From Paracoccus sp. (in: a-proteobacteria) (lineage in GTDB: Bacteria > Pseudomonadota > Alphaproteobacteria > Rhodobacterales > Rhodobacteraceae), in contig JAGPGI010000050.1 in assembly GCA_018056045.1 (NCBI GenBank), positions 1 to 9,339 on the forward strand: DNA of 9,339 bases. The letters run 5' to 3'. The notes below the pieces were generated by a model. It ran no database searches. It worked only from the letters and a program-made list of their open reading frames with translations, and was not told where the DNA came from. Shown piece after piece: positions 1 to 6,050 of the stretch (the first letter of the stretch is position 1; every line of letters begins with the position of its first letter). The position numbers and the translations under genes were made by a program.

Positions 1-1569
1 GCGGCGATGAACGCGCTCGACTATGACGCGGCGACCATCGGCAACCATGATTTCAGCTTTGGCATGGGCTTTCTGCGCCGCACGCTGGACGGCGCCGAGT
101 TTCCCTTTGTCGCCACCAACCTGATCCTGCACAAACCGCTGCCCAGCTTTCCCGATATCCTGCTGCCGCGCAAATTCCGCGACCGCGCCGGCAAGACGCA
201 TCTGATCCAGATCGGCGTTCTTGGCTTCATGCCGCCCCAGACCATCGAATGGGAGCCGGACCTGCGCACCGAAATCGGCGTCGAAGATATCCTGACCTCG
301 GCCCGCGCCGGGATCGCGCGGCTGCGCGCCGCCGGGGCCGACCTGATCGTGGCGCTGTCCCATAGCGGCATCGGCGCGCTTGAACCCGGCCCGATGGCCG
401 AGAATGCCGCCACCGCGCTGGCCGCCCTGCCCGGAATCGACGTGGTGATCGCCGGCCATACCCACCGCGTCTTTCCCGCCCCCGACCACCCGGCCGGGCC
501 GGGCATCGACCTGCAGGCCGGAACGCTGGCCGGCAAGCCCGCGGTCATGCCCGGCTTCTGGGGCTCGCATCTGGGGGTGATCGACCTTGGCCTGATGCCC
601 GACGGCGAGGGTTGGCGCATCGACAGTTTTCGCAGCCGCGCCGAGCCGGTCGAGACCCATGAGGACCACCCGGCCGTCACCACCCCGGCCCTGCCCGCCC
701 ATATCGGGACCCTGCGCCATTTCCGGCGCCGGGTCGGTCGGACCGAATTGCCGCTGAGCAGCTATTTCACCCTGATCGGCGACGATCCGGGGCTGCGGCT
801 GGTGACCATGGCGCAGCGCTGGCATGTGCGCCGGGCGCTGCGCGGCACCCGCTGGGAGGATCTGCCGATCCTGTCGGCGGCAGCGCCCTTTCGCGCCGGC
901 GGGCGCGGCGGTCCGGATCACTACACCGATGTGCCGGCCGGCCGGCTGACGCTGCGCAGCATCGTCGATCTTTATCACTTCCCGAACCGCATCTGCGCCA
1001 TCCGCCTGAGCGGCAGCGATGTCGGGGAATGGCTTGAGCGTTCGGCCAGCCTGTTTCGCCGCGTCGAGCCCGGCCGCGCCGACCAGCCGCTGATCGACCC
1101 CGAATTTCCCAGCTACAATTTCGACATCATCGACGGGCTGGACTGGCAGATCGACCTGGCACGGCCGCCGCGCTACGCCGCCGATGGCCGGCTCGCCGAT
1201 TCCGAATCGCGCCGCATCATCGGGCTCAGCCATCGCGGGCGGCCGCTTGACCCTGACCAGCAGTTCATCCTTGTCACCAACAGCTATCGCATGTCCGATT
1301 GCGGCATGTTCGGGCCCGTGGTCTCGGGCCGGCCGGTGCTTCTGGACGGCACCTCGCGCACCCGCGAGGTGCTGCGCCGCTATATCGCCCGCCGTCGCGT
1401 CCTTGCCCCCGAAGGCGGCGGAGGCTGGCGTTTCGCGCCTTTGCCCGGCACCTCGGTCCTGTTCGAGACCGGCCCCGCCGCCGCGCCGCAACTGCACCGC
1501 CTGAAAACCCCGGTCGAATCCATGGGACTGGCCGCCAACGGTTTCCTGCAACTGCGCCTGCATCTGTGA
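1..1569 (+). CDS. cpdB: CpdB-type 2',3'-cyclic-nucleotide 2'-phosphodiesterase/3'-nucleotidase (5' partial)
   Basis: This is the C-terminal 522 residues of a metallophosphatase of the 5'-nucleotidase/CpdB family, in frame from base 1; the start lies left of the window. Visible motifs are GNHDF (residues 14-18), a histidine in LSHSG (121) and AGHTH (H153, H155), which are metal-binding and catalytic motifs of the calcineurin-like domain. The 5'-nucleotidase C-terminal domain follows at about 245-425. Its YHFPN, PSYNFDIIDG and VTNSYR segments resemble CpdB more than plain UshA-type 5'-nucleotidases. The missing N-terminus should carry the first Asp-x-His metal motif and a signal peptide, since family members are periplasmic. 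They hydrolyse 2',3'-cyclic nucleotides and then 3'-nucleotides, releasing nucleosides and phosphate. Family members run to about 650 residues, so some 100-130 appear to be missing. The gene ends at TGA 1567-1569, 50 nt before ffs. Family assignment is firm; substrate is inferred from the family. Confidence 0.88.
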   Translation, partial: AAMNALDYDAATIGNHDFSFGMGFLRRTLDGAEFPFVATNLILHKPLPSFPDILLPRKFRDRAGKTHLIQIGVLGFMPPQTIEWEPDLRTEIGVEDILTSARAGIARLRAAGADLIVALSHSGIGALEPGPMAENAATALAALPGIDVVIAGHTHRVFPAPDHPAGPGIDLQAGTLAGKPAVMPGFWGSHLGVIDLGLMPDGEGWRIDSFRSRAEPVETHEDHPAVTTPALPAHIGTLRHFRRRVGRTELPLSSYFTLIGDDPGLRLVTMAQRWHVRRALRGTRWEDLPILSAAAPFRAGGRGGPDHYTDVPAGRLTLRSIVDLYHFPNRICAIRLSGSDVGEWLERSASLFRRVEPGRADQPLIDPEFPSYNFDIIDGLDWQIDLARPPRYAADGRLADSESRRIIGLSHRGRPLDPDQQFILVTNSYRMSDCGMFGPVVSGRPVLLDGTSRTREVLRRYIARRRVLAPEGGGGWRFAPLPGTSVLFETGPAAAPQLHRLKTPVESMGLAANGFLQLRLHL

Positions 1570-1584
1570 AGCTGCCAAGCAGGC

Positions 1585-1613
1585 TTGCATCCCGCCGCGC
1601 TGGCGCATATCTA
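1585..1613 (+). promoter_or_regulatory. Putative sigma70-type promoter of ffs
   Basis: A -35-like TTGCAT (1585-1590) and a -10-like TATCTA (1608-1613) are separated by exactly 17 nt. The predicted start falls at about 1620, which is the first base of the closing helix of the SRP RNA. The -10 match is only 3 of 6, but the position is right for a short structural RNA that needs a precise 5' end. The -35 overlaps a small inverted repeat (CAAGC-AG-GCTTG, 1576-1587) just behind the cpdB stop. Inferred from pattern only. Confidence 0.5.
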
Positions 1614-1619
1614 ACGCGC

Positions 1620-1713
1620 GAGAGGTTGGCGCGGGTGAGCGCCTCGCCAACCCGGTCAGGTCCGGAAGGAAGCAGCCGTAACGAGTCCCGCTTGGGTCGT
1701 TGTCCAGCCTCTC
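1620..1713 (+). ncRNA. ffs: Signal recognition particle RNA, bacterial small type (4.5S)
   Basis: The 94-nt gene encodes the RNA of the signal recognition particle, which binds Ffh and targets nascent membrane proteins to FtsY and the translocon. It contains the near-invariant apical core CAGGTCCGGAAGGAAGCAGC (1657-1676), with the GGAA tetraloop at 1664-1667 closed by TCC/GGA, and the flanking CCGTAAC typical of the Ffh-binding symmetric and asymmetric loops. The ends form a 10-bp closing helix: bases 1620-1629 pair with 1704-1713 throughout, with one G-U. Length and hairpin form match the Alu-lacking small SRP RNA of Gram-negative bacteria. A TTTT at 1720-1723 follows closely, but there is no classical terminator, so the exact 3' end is uncertain by a few bases. 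The gene lies between cpdB and psuK; in many proteobacteria ffs sits near dnaX or other genes. Confidence 0.95.
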
Positions 1714-1739
1714 ACCCCATTTTCCACCAACCACGAGCC

Positions 1740-1756
1740 GGCCCGCCAGACGGGCC
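1740..1756 (+). repeat. 6-bp inverted repeat between ffs and psuK
   Basis: GGCCCG (1740-1745) and CGGGCC (1751-1756) form a perfect stem around the loop CCAGA. No T-tract follows, so it is at best a weak or Rho-assisted terminator of ffs, or a leader hairpin of psuK (start at 1789). I see no separate promoter for psuK between 1714 and 1788. The kinase may therefore be read from the ffs promoter or from upstream. Confidence 0.3.
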
Positions 1757-1788
1757 CGCGCCGCGACGAACCGAAAGGTCAGACCGCA

Positions 1789-2688
1789 ATGGCCGAGATG
1801 CCCATGATCGTCTGCGCCGGCGCCATGCTCTGGGACATGATCGGACACAGTTCCGCAAGGCTCGCGCCGGGCGATGACGTTCCCGGCCGCATCCGCCGCC
1901 TGCCGGGGGGCGTGGCGCTGAACATCGCGCTGGCGCTGACGCGTCAGGGCCTGCCTGCGGCGATCCTTTCCTGCGTGGGGCGCGATTCTTCCGGTGAGGC
2001 GCTGCTGGCCGAGGCCGGGCGTCATGGCATCGACACGCGCTGGGTCTGGCGCGACAGCGATCTGCCCACCGACAGCTATCTTGCCATCGAAAGCCCGGAC
2101 GGGCTGGTTGCCGCGATCGCCGATGTGCGCGGCGTCGAGACCGCCGGGGCGGCGATTCTGGCTCCGCTGCGCGACGGCAGGCTGGGCGACAGCGCCAATC
2201 CCTGGCCGGGCACGCTGATCCTTGACGGCAACCTGACGCCTGCGACGCTCGCCGGGCTTGTCGGCGATCGCTGTCTTGCGGCGGCGGATCTGCGCATCGC
2301 ACCCGCGAGCCCGGACAAGGTGACGCGGCTCCGGCCACTGCTTGCAGAGCCGCGCGCCATCTTTCACCTCAACCGCGCCGAGGCCGAGGCGCTAGCGGGC
2401 CGCCGCTTCCCCGACGCGCGGCAGGCGGCCGATGCAATGATCGCATTGGGCGCGGGCCGGGTTCTGGTCACCGACGGCGTCAATGCCGCCGCCGATGCTG
2501 CCAAGGATGAACCCACGCTGACCGAAACCCCGCCGCAGGTCGCGGCAATGCGGGTGACGGGCGCCGGCGACAGTTTCGTCGCCGCGCATGTCGCCGCAGA
2601 ATTGGCCGGTGCCAGCCGCAGCGAGGCGCTTGCCGCCGCGATCAGGGCCAGCGCCACGCATGTCTCAGGAATGGAGCAACCGTCATGA
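1789..2688 (+). CDS. psuK: PfkB-family sugar kinase, probable pseudouridine kinase
   Basis: This is a 299-residue cytoplasmic kinase of the ribokinase/PfkB family. Visible motifs are the N-terminal sugar-binding GGVALNIA (40-47), the NRAE motif (N195 to E198, the family NxxE that helps position Mg and phosphate), and the C-terminal VTGAGDSF (256-263), whose Asp261 is the expected catalytic base. The fold alone does not fix the substrate. The direct 3' partner is pseudouridine-5'-phosphate glycosidase, and the two reading frames overlap by ATGA (2685-2688). Together these point to ATP-dependent 5'-phosphorylation of pseudouridine. Length agrees with PsuK (about 300-315). Start chosen at ATG 1789 because GAAAGG (1773-1778) lies 10 nt upstream; the next ATG (1798) is too far from it. 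An alternative is another nucleoside or sugar kinase, but linkage to psuG makes that unlikely. Confidence 0.85.
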   Translation: MAEMPMIVCAGAMLWDMIGHSSARLAPGDDVPGRIRRLPGGVALNIALALTRQGLPAAILSCVGRDSSGEALLAEAGRHGIDTRWVWRDSDLPTDSYLAIESPDGLVAAIADVRGVETAGAAILAPLRDGRLGDSANPWPGTLILDGNLTPATLAGLVGDRCLAAADLRIAPASPDKVTRLRPLLAEPRAIFHLNRAEAEALAGRRFPDARQAADAMIALGAGRVLVTDGVNAAADAAKDEPTLTETPPQVAAMRVTGAGDSFVAAHVAAELAGASRSEALAAAIRASATHVSGMEQPS

Positions 2689-3605
2689 ACTCATTGATCA
2701 CCTGCGCCCCCGAGGTCGCCCAGGCCCTGGCCGAGCACCGCCCGGTCGTTGCGCTGGAATCGACCATCATCACCCATGGCATGCCCTATCCGCAGAATAT
2801 CGAGGTCGCCCAAAGGGTCGAGGCCGAGATCCGCAACGCCGGCGCCATCCCCGCGACCATCGCCATCATGGATGGTCGCATCCGCGTCGGGCTGGATGGA
2901 GACGCGCTCGAGGAGCTGGCCTCGACCCCGGCCGAGCGGGTGATGAAGCTTTCGCGCGCCGATCTGGCGGCCTGCCTTGCCCTGCGGCGCACCGGCGCGA
3001 CCACGGTTGCCGCCACGATGATCTGCGCCGATCTGGCCGGCATCGCCACCTTCGCGACCGGCGGCATCGGTGGCGTGCATCGCGGCGCCGATACCAGCTT
3101 CGACATCTCGGCCGACCTGCATGAACTTGCGCGCCGGCCGGTGACAGTGGTGGCGGCGGGGGCCAAGGCGATCCTCGATCTGCCCAAGACGCTTGAGGTG
3201 CTGGAAACGCTGGGCGTGCCGGTCATCGCCTTTGGGCAGGACCAGTTGCCGGCCTTCTGGTCACGCGAATCGGGGCTTGCGGCGCCGCTGCGCATGGACG
3301 ACCCGGCCGAGATCGCCGCCGCCGCCCGTCTGCGGCGCGAATTGGGGCTTGAGGGCGGTCAGCTGGTGGTGAACCCGATCCCGTCCGAGGCCGAAATCCC
3401 GCGCGCCGAGATGATCCCGGTGGTCGAACAGGCCCTGTCCGAAGCGGCAACCCAGGGGATCGCCGCCAAGGCGGTGACGCCCTTCCTGCTCCAGCGCATC
3501 TATGAGCTGACCAAGGGGCGTTCGCTTGACGCCAATATCGCGCTGGTCCTGAACAATGCCCGGCTGGCGGCACGGATCGCCACCGCCATGGCGCGGAAAG
3601 CCTGA
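2685..3605 (+). CDS. psuG: Pseudouridine-5'-phosphate glycosidase
   Basis: The 306-residue enzyme breaks the C-C glycosidic bond of pseudouridine 5'-phosphate to give uracil and ribose 5-phosphate (the reverse reaction is a synthase). This is the second step of pseudouridine catabolism in the cytoplasm. It matches the E. coli PsuG family closely along its length: VALESTIITHG (22-32, with Glu25 equivalent to the active-site Glu31), FATGGIGGVHRGA (123-135), FDISADL (139-145, Asp144 equivalent to the metal-binding Asp149), AAGAKAILDL (157-166, Lys161 equivalent to the Schiff-base Lys166), VNPIP, and TPFLL near the C-terminus. All expected key residues are present. Start ATG 2685 overlaps the kinase stop as ATGA, and TGGAG (2672-2676) lies 8 nt upstream, suggesting translational coupling. 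The stop is 21 nt from the convergent patatin stop. Confidence 0.96.
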   Translation: MNSLITCAPEVAQALAEHRPVVALESTIITHGMPYPQNIEVAQRVEAEIRNAGAIPATIAIMDGRIRVGLDGDALEELASTPAERVMKLSRADLAACLALRRTGATTVAATMICADLAGIATFATGGIGGVHRGADTSFDISADLHELARRPVTVVAAGAKAILDLPKTLEVLETLGVPVIAFGQDQLPAFWSRESGLAAPLRMDDPAEIAAAARLRRELGLEGGQLVVNPIPSEAEIPRAEMIPVVEQALSEAATQGIAAKAVTPFLLQRIYELTKGRSLDANIALVLNNARLAARIATAMARKA

Positions 3606-3626
3606 CCCGCCCCTCCTGGGCAAGCC

Positions 3627-4676
3627 CTAGCGAAACAGCTTCGAGATGTCGTAGCTGTCGCGCAACCCGATATCCTTGGCCCCGGTTTCCAGAAACCGGT
3701 CGGCGGCGGCAGAGCCGGCAGCGCGCATGCTTTCCAGAAGCCCGGGCTTGGGGATCAGCTTGGTGCTGGCGCTCAGCGAATTCATCAGCGCCTCATCCAT
3801 GATCGCATGCAGCAGCACGTTCTTCATCGGCCGCCCGCTCAGCCGGTCCTCGGCATGCAGGCGCTTGACGAAGTTGATGGCGCGCAGTTCGGCCAGCAGC
3901 GAGGCGTTGAAGCTGATCTCGTTCACCCGGTCCTGAATCGCGGCCGGGGTCTTGGGCAGCTCATCGCGCAGCATCGGGTTGATGTTCACGATGACGATGT
4001 CGCGCGGCAGCCCGGAATGATACAGCGGAAACAGCGCCGGATTGCCCGAATAGCCGCCGTCCCAATAGGCCTCGCGCCGGCCGGTTTTCGGATCGTTGAT
4101 CTCGACGGCGCGAAACAGCTCGGGCAGGCAGGCCGAGGCAAGGATCGTATCCACCGTCACCTCGGCCCCGCCAAAGACCCGGATCAGCCCGGTGCGCACA
4201 TTGGTGGCCGAGACGAAGAACGCCGGCCCCCGCTCACGGCCAAGCTGCGGATGCGGCATGTCGCGCAGGATCGCGGCCAGCGGATTGGTGTAAAAGGGGC
4301 CGGTGTCATAGGGGCTGAACACCCGCGTCAGCGACCCAAGCCAGGCGACGGGCGAAAAGATCTCGGTCAATCGCTCCCATGCGCGCGGAATCGGGAACAT
4401 CGAATACAGCCAGCGCACCACGCTGTTGTCGCTGACATGGCCGACCTTGGACCAGATATAGGCCAGGTTCTCGCGTGCGGCCTCGCGCCCGTGCTGGCCC
4501 GGCCCGCAGGCCAGCCCCGCCGCCAGCGCCGCCCCGTTCAGCGCCCCGGCCGAGGTGCCGCTGATCCCGGCGATCTCGATCTCGGGATCATCAAGCAGCC
4601 GGTCCAGAACGCCCCAGGCGAATGCCCCATGCGCGCCGCCACCCTGCAGGGCCAGATTGATCCGCCGAACCGCCAT
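3627..4676 (-). CDS. Patatin-like phospholipase family protein
   Basis: This is a 349-residue patatin-fold serine hydrolase, likely a lipid acyl hydrolase. The full signature is visible: the glycine-rich oxyanion motif GGGAHG (12-17), the nucleophile elbow GISGTSAG (37-44, Ser42), and the Asp of the Ser-Asp dyad in WDGGY (Asp206). A family-typical segment SACLPELF lies at about 181-188. I see no signal peptide or membrane segment, so it is probably cytoplasmic or peripheral. A GTG at 4679 directly precedes the ATG, but GGAGG (4682-4686) is 5 nt from the ATG and only 2 nt from the GTG, so the ATG at 4676 is preferred. It is last in the minus-strand series, about 100 nt after prfB, and converges on psuG. 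Substrate and physiological role cannot be read from the sequence; membrane phospholipid turnover is the general expectation for the family. Confidence 0.9.
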   Translation of the reverse strand: MAVRRINLALQGGGAHGAFAWGVLDRLLDDPEIEIAGISGTSAGALNGAALAAGLACGPGQHGREAARENLAYIWSKVGHVSDNSVVRWLYSMFPIPRAWERLTEIFSPVAWLGSLTRVFSPYDTGPFYTNPLAAILRDMPHPQLGRERGPAFFVSATNVRTGLIRVFGGAEVTVDTILASACLPELFRAVEINDPKTGRREAYWDGGYSGNPALFPLYHSGLPRDIVIVNINPMLRDELPKTPAAIQDRVNEISFNASLLAELRAINFVKRLHAEDRLSGRPMKNVLLHAIMDEALMNSLSASTKLIPKPGLLESMRAAGSAAADRFLETGAKDIGLRDSYDISKLFR

Positions 4677-4681
4677 CACAT

Positions 4682-4686
4682 CCTCC
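4682..4686 (-). promoter_or_regulatory. Ribosome binding site deciding the patatin start
   Basis: GGAGG on the minus strand is 5 nt from ATG 4676 and 2 nt from GTG 4679. The spacing favours the ATG, shortening the protein by one residue. This is the strongest Shine-Dalgarno sequence in the window. Confidence 0.65.
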
Positions 4687-4736
4687 GCAATGAAATGCTA
4701 GCCACAGCGCATAACGCCTGCGTGCTTCTTCTTCAT

Positions 4737-4772
4737 AAAAATATCCATATCGCGACCGTGCCGGCAGGCGCG
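4737..4772 (-). terminator. Weak terminator candidate behind prfB
   Basis: Read on the minus strand, a GC-rich imperfect hairpin begins 5 nt after the prfB stop. CGCG (4769-4772) pairs with CGCG (4751-4754), and two inner C-G pairs follow beyond a one-base bulge, around a 9-nt loop. A TTTTT run occurs at 4737-4741, but 9 nt beyond the stem, so intrinsic termination would be inefficient. The AT-rich segment 4730-4750 stands out in this GC-rich window. I found no convincing promoter for the patatin gene here, so partial read-through from prfB is plausible. Confidence 0.28.
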
Positions 4773-4777
4773 GCGGC

Positions 4778-5905
4778 TCAGTCGTCCGCCTGTGCCTCGG
4801 CCCGCGACTTCCCAGCCACGTCCAACGCCAGCGTCGCCGCCATGAAGGCGTCCAGATCGCCGTCCAGCACCCCTTGTGTGTCGGACGTCTCATGCGAGGT
4901 GCGCAGATCCTTCACCATCTGATAGGGATGCAGCACATAGGACCGGATCTGGTTGCCCCAGCCCGCATCGCCCTTGGCCTCGTGCTGGGCGTTGATGGCC
5001 GCGTTGCGCTTGTCCAGCTCCAGCTGGTAGAGGCGTGACTTCAGCGCCGCCATGGCGTTGGCGCGGTTCTGGTGCTGGGATTTTTCCGAACTGGTGACCA
5101 CGATGCCGGTCGGCAGGTGGGTGATCCGCACCGCCGAATCGGTGGTGTTGACGTGCTGCCCGCCCGCCCCGGACGAGCGATAGGTGTCGATGCGGATCTC
5201 GTTATCGGGGATGGTGATCTCGATATTGTCATCGACCACCGGATAGACCCAGACCGAGCTGAAGGACGTGTGCCGCCGCGCCGCCGAATCATAGGGCGAA
5301 ATGCGCACCAGCCGGTGCACGCCCGATTCCGATTTCAGCCAGCCATAGGCATTGTGGCCGGAGATCTTGTAACCGGCGGAACGGATACCCGCCTCTTCGC
5401 CGGGCGTCTCGGACAGCAACTCGACATTGTAGCCCTTCTTCTCGGCCCAGCGGACATACATCCGCGCCAGCATGCTGGCCCAGTCGGCGCTTTCCGTGCC
5501 GCCGGCCCCGGCATTGATTTCCAGAAACGTGTCATTGCCGTCGGCCTCGCCGTTCAGCAATGCCTCAAGCTCTTTTTGCGCGGCCATTTCGGCCAGTGCC
5601 TTCAGCGAGGCTTCGGCGTCCGAGACGATCTCGGCGTCGCCCTCGGCCTCGCCCAGTTCGATCAGTTCGGCATTGTCGTTCAGCTCGGTGTCGATGCGGC
5701 GATAGGTTTCAATGGCATCCGACAGCATCTGGCGGTCGCGCATCAGCTTTTGCGCGCGGGCCGGGTCGGACCAGATGTCGCCCGCCTCGATCATCGCATT
5801 CAGCTCTTCCAGCCGGTGTGGCGCGGTTTCCCAGTCCATGCGCTGGCCGAGCAGTTTCAGCGATTTGCGGATCGCCTCGATCGTGGCTTGGGTTTCGGCG
5901 CGCAT
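4778..5905 (-). CDS. prfB: Peptide chain release factor 2
   Basis: RF2 recognises UGA and UAA stop codons in the ribosomal A site and triggers peptide release. The 375-residue protein has the N-terminal helical domain, the codon-recognition tripeptide in [15 protein letters not shown] (SPY at 203-205, where E. coli RF2 has SPF and RF1 has PxT), and the SGAGGQHVN segment with GGQ at 248-250, whose Gln is the site normally methylated by PrmC. RF2-type features near the C-terminus include [10 protein letters not shown]. The region matching the E. coli +1 frameshift site ([11 protein letters not shown], about residues 18-28) is continuous in one frame with no in-frame UGA, so this gene lacks programmed-frameshift autoregulation. 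GTG 5911 is a possible start, but GAGAG lies 5 nt before ATG 5905 and overlaps the GTG, so the ATG is chosen. The gene's own stop is UGA. It follows mrcA by 145 nt and has a likely promoter of its own. Confidence 0.97.
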   Translation of the reverse strand: MRAETQATIEAIRKSLKLLGQRMDWETAPHRLEELNAMIEAGDIWSDPARAQKLMRDRQMLSDAIETYRRIDTELNDNAELIELGEAEGDAEIVSDAEASLKALAEMAAQKELEALLNGEADGNDTFLEINAGAGGTESADWASMLARMYVRWAEKKGYNVELLSETPGEEAGIRSAGYKISGHNAYGWLKSESGVHRLVRISPYDSAARRHTSFSSVWVYPVVDDNIEITIPDNEIRIDTYRSSGAGGQHVNTTDSAVRITHLPTGIVVTSSEKSQHQNRANAMAALKSRLYQLELDKRNAAINAQHEAKGDAGWGNQIRSYVLHPYQMVKDLRTSHETSDTQGVLDGDLDAFMAATLALDVAGKSRAEAQADD

Positions 5906-5910
5906 GGGCA

Positions 5911-5919
5911 CTCTCTTTC
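5911..5919 (-). promoter_or_regulatory. Ribosome binding site deciding the prfB start
   Basis: On the minus strand GAAAGAGAG ends 5 nt before ATG 5905. The upstream in-frame GTG (5909-5911) begins with the last G of this purine run, so it cannot use it as a Shine-Dalgarno site. This favours the ATG and a protein beginning MRAETQ. Confidence 0.55.
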
Positions 5920-5945
5920 AGGTCGGAATTTCGGACGGGTGCGGA

Positions 5946-5974
5946 CAGATAGCGCGGGTGGCGGGCGCCTTCAA
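5946..5974 (-). promoter_or_regulatory. Putative sigma70-type promoter of prfB
   Basis: Minus strand: TTGAAG (5969-5974) as -35 and TATCTG (5946-5951) as -10, separated by 17 nt. The predicted start is near 5939, giving a leader of about 33 nt before ATG 5905. The match to consensus is moderate (4/6 and 3/6), but the spacing is ideal and the -10 resembles the one proposed for ffs in this window. The -35 hexamer is exactly the loop of the inverted repeat 5960-5984. Confidence 0.45.
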
Positions 5975-5984
5975 GCGCCCTGCC
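5960..5984. repeat. GC-rich inverted repeat in the mrcA-prfB gap
   Basis: GGGCGC (5963-5968) and GCGCCC (5975-5980) form a perfect 6-bp stem with a 6-nt loop. The stem extends by GGC/GCC (5960-5962 with 5982-5984) past one bulged T. It could act as a U-tract-less terminator of mrcA or as a protein-binding site on the prfB promoter, whose -35 it encloses. There is no T-run on the minus-strand downstream side, so intrinsic termination alone is unlikely. Confidence 0.5.
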
Positions 5985-5994
5985 CCCGGAAAAC

Positions 5995-6039
5995 CGCGCG
6001 TCCGCCCCCCGCGCATCCACCCCCTGCGCGTCCAGCCCC
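5995..6039. repeat. Three tandem imperfect 15-nt repeats with phased C/G tracts
   Basis: The units are CGCGCGTCCGCCCCC (5995-6009), CGCGCATCCACCCCC (6010-6024) and TGCGCGTCCAGCCCC (6025-6039). They begin 11 nt after the mrcA stop codon in the direction of transcription. On the minus (transcribed) strand each unit starts with a run of four to five G. A further G-run lies at 5983-5987. Function unknown. Confidence 0.7.
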
Positions 6040-6050
6040 GAGAGTCCGGC

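Noticed and set aside
1299..1877. Plus-strand open frame running through the cpdB end, ffs and the psuK start
   Set aside because: It overlaps three better-supported features in another frame and crosses the SRP RNA; arginine- and proline-rich shadow translation.
3606..3626. Possible bidirectional terminator between convergent psuG and the patatin gene
   Set aside because: The gap is only 21 nt and I see no stem-loop or T-tract in it.
4698..4736. Minus-strand 12-codon frame MKKKHAGVMRCG upstream of the patatin gene
   Set aside because: No good Shine-Dalgarno sequence before its ATG, and it is too short to judge without conservation; not annotated as a gene.
3807..4922. Long plus-strand open frame of 371 codons across the patatin gene and the prfB 3' end
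   Set aside because: It is antisense to the patatin gene, which has all its catalytic motifs. Its composition (rich in R, G, H, D, Q) is that of a GC-rich shadow frame and it shows no recognisable motif.
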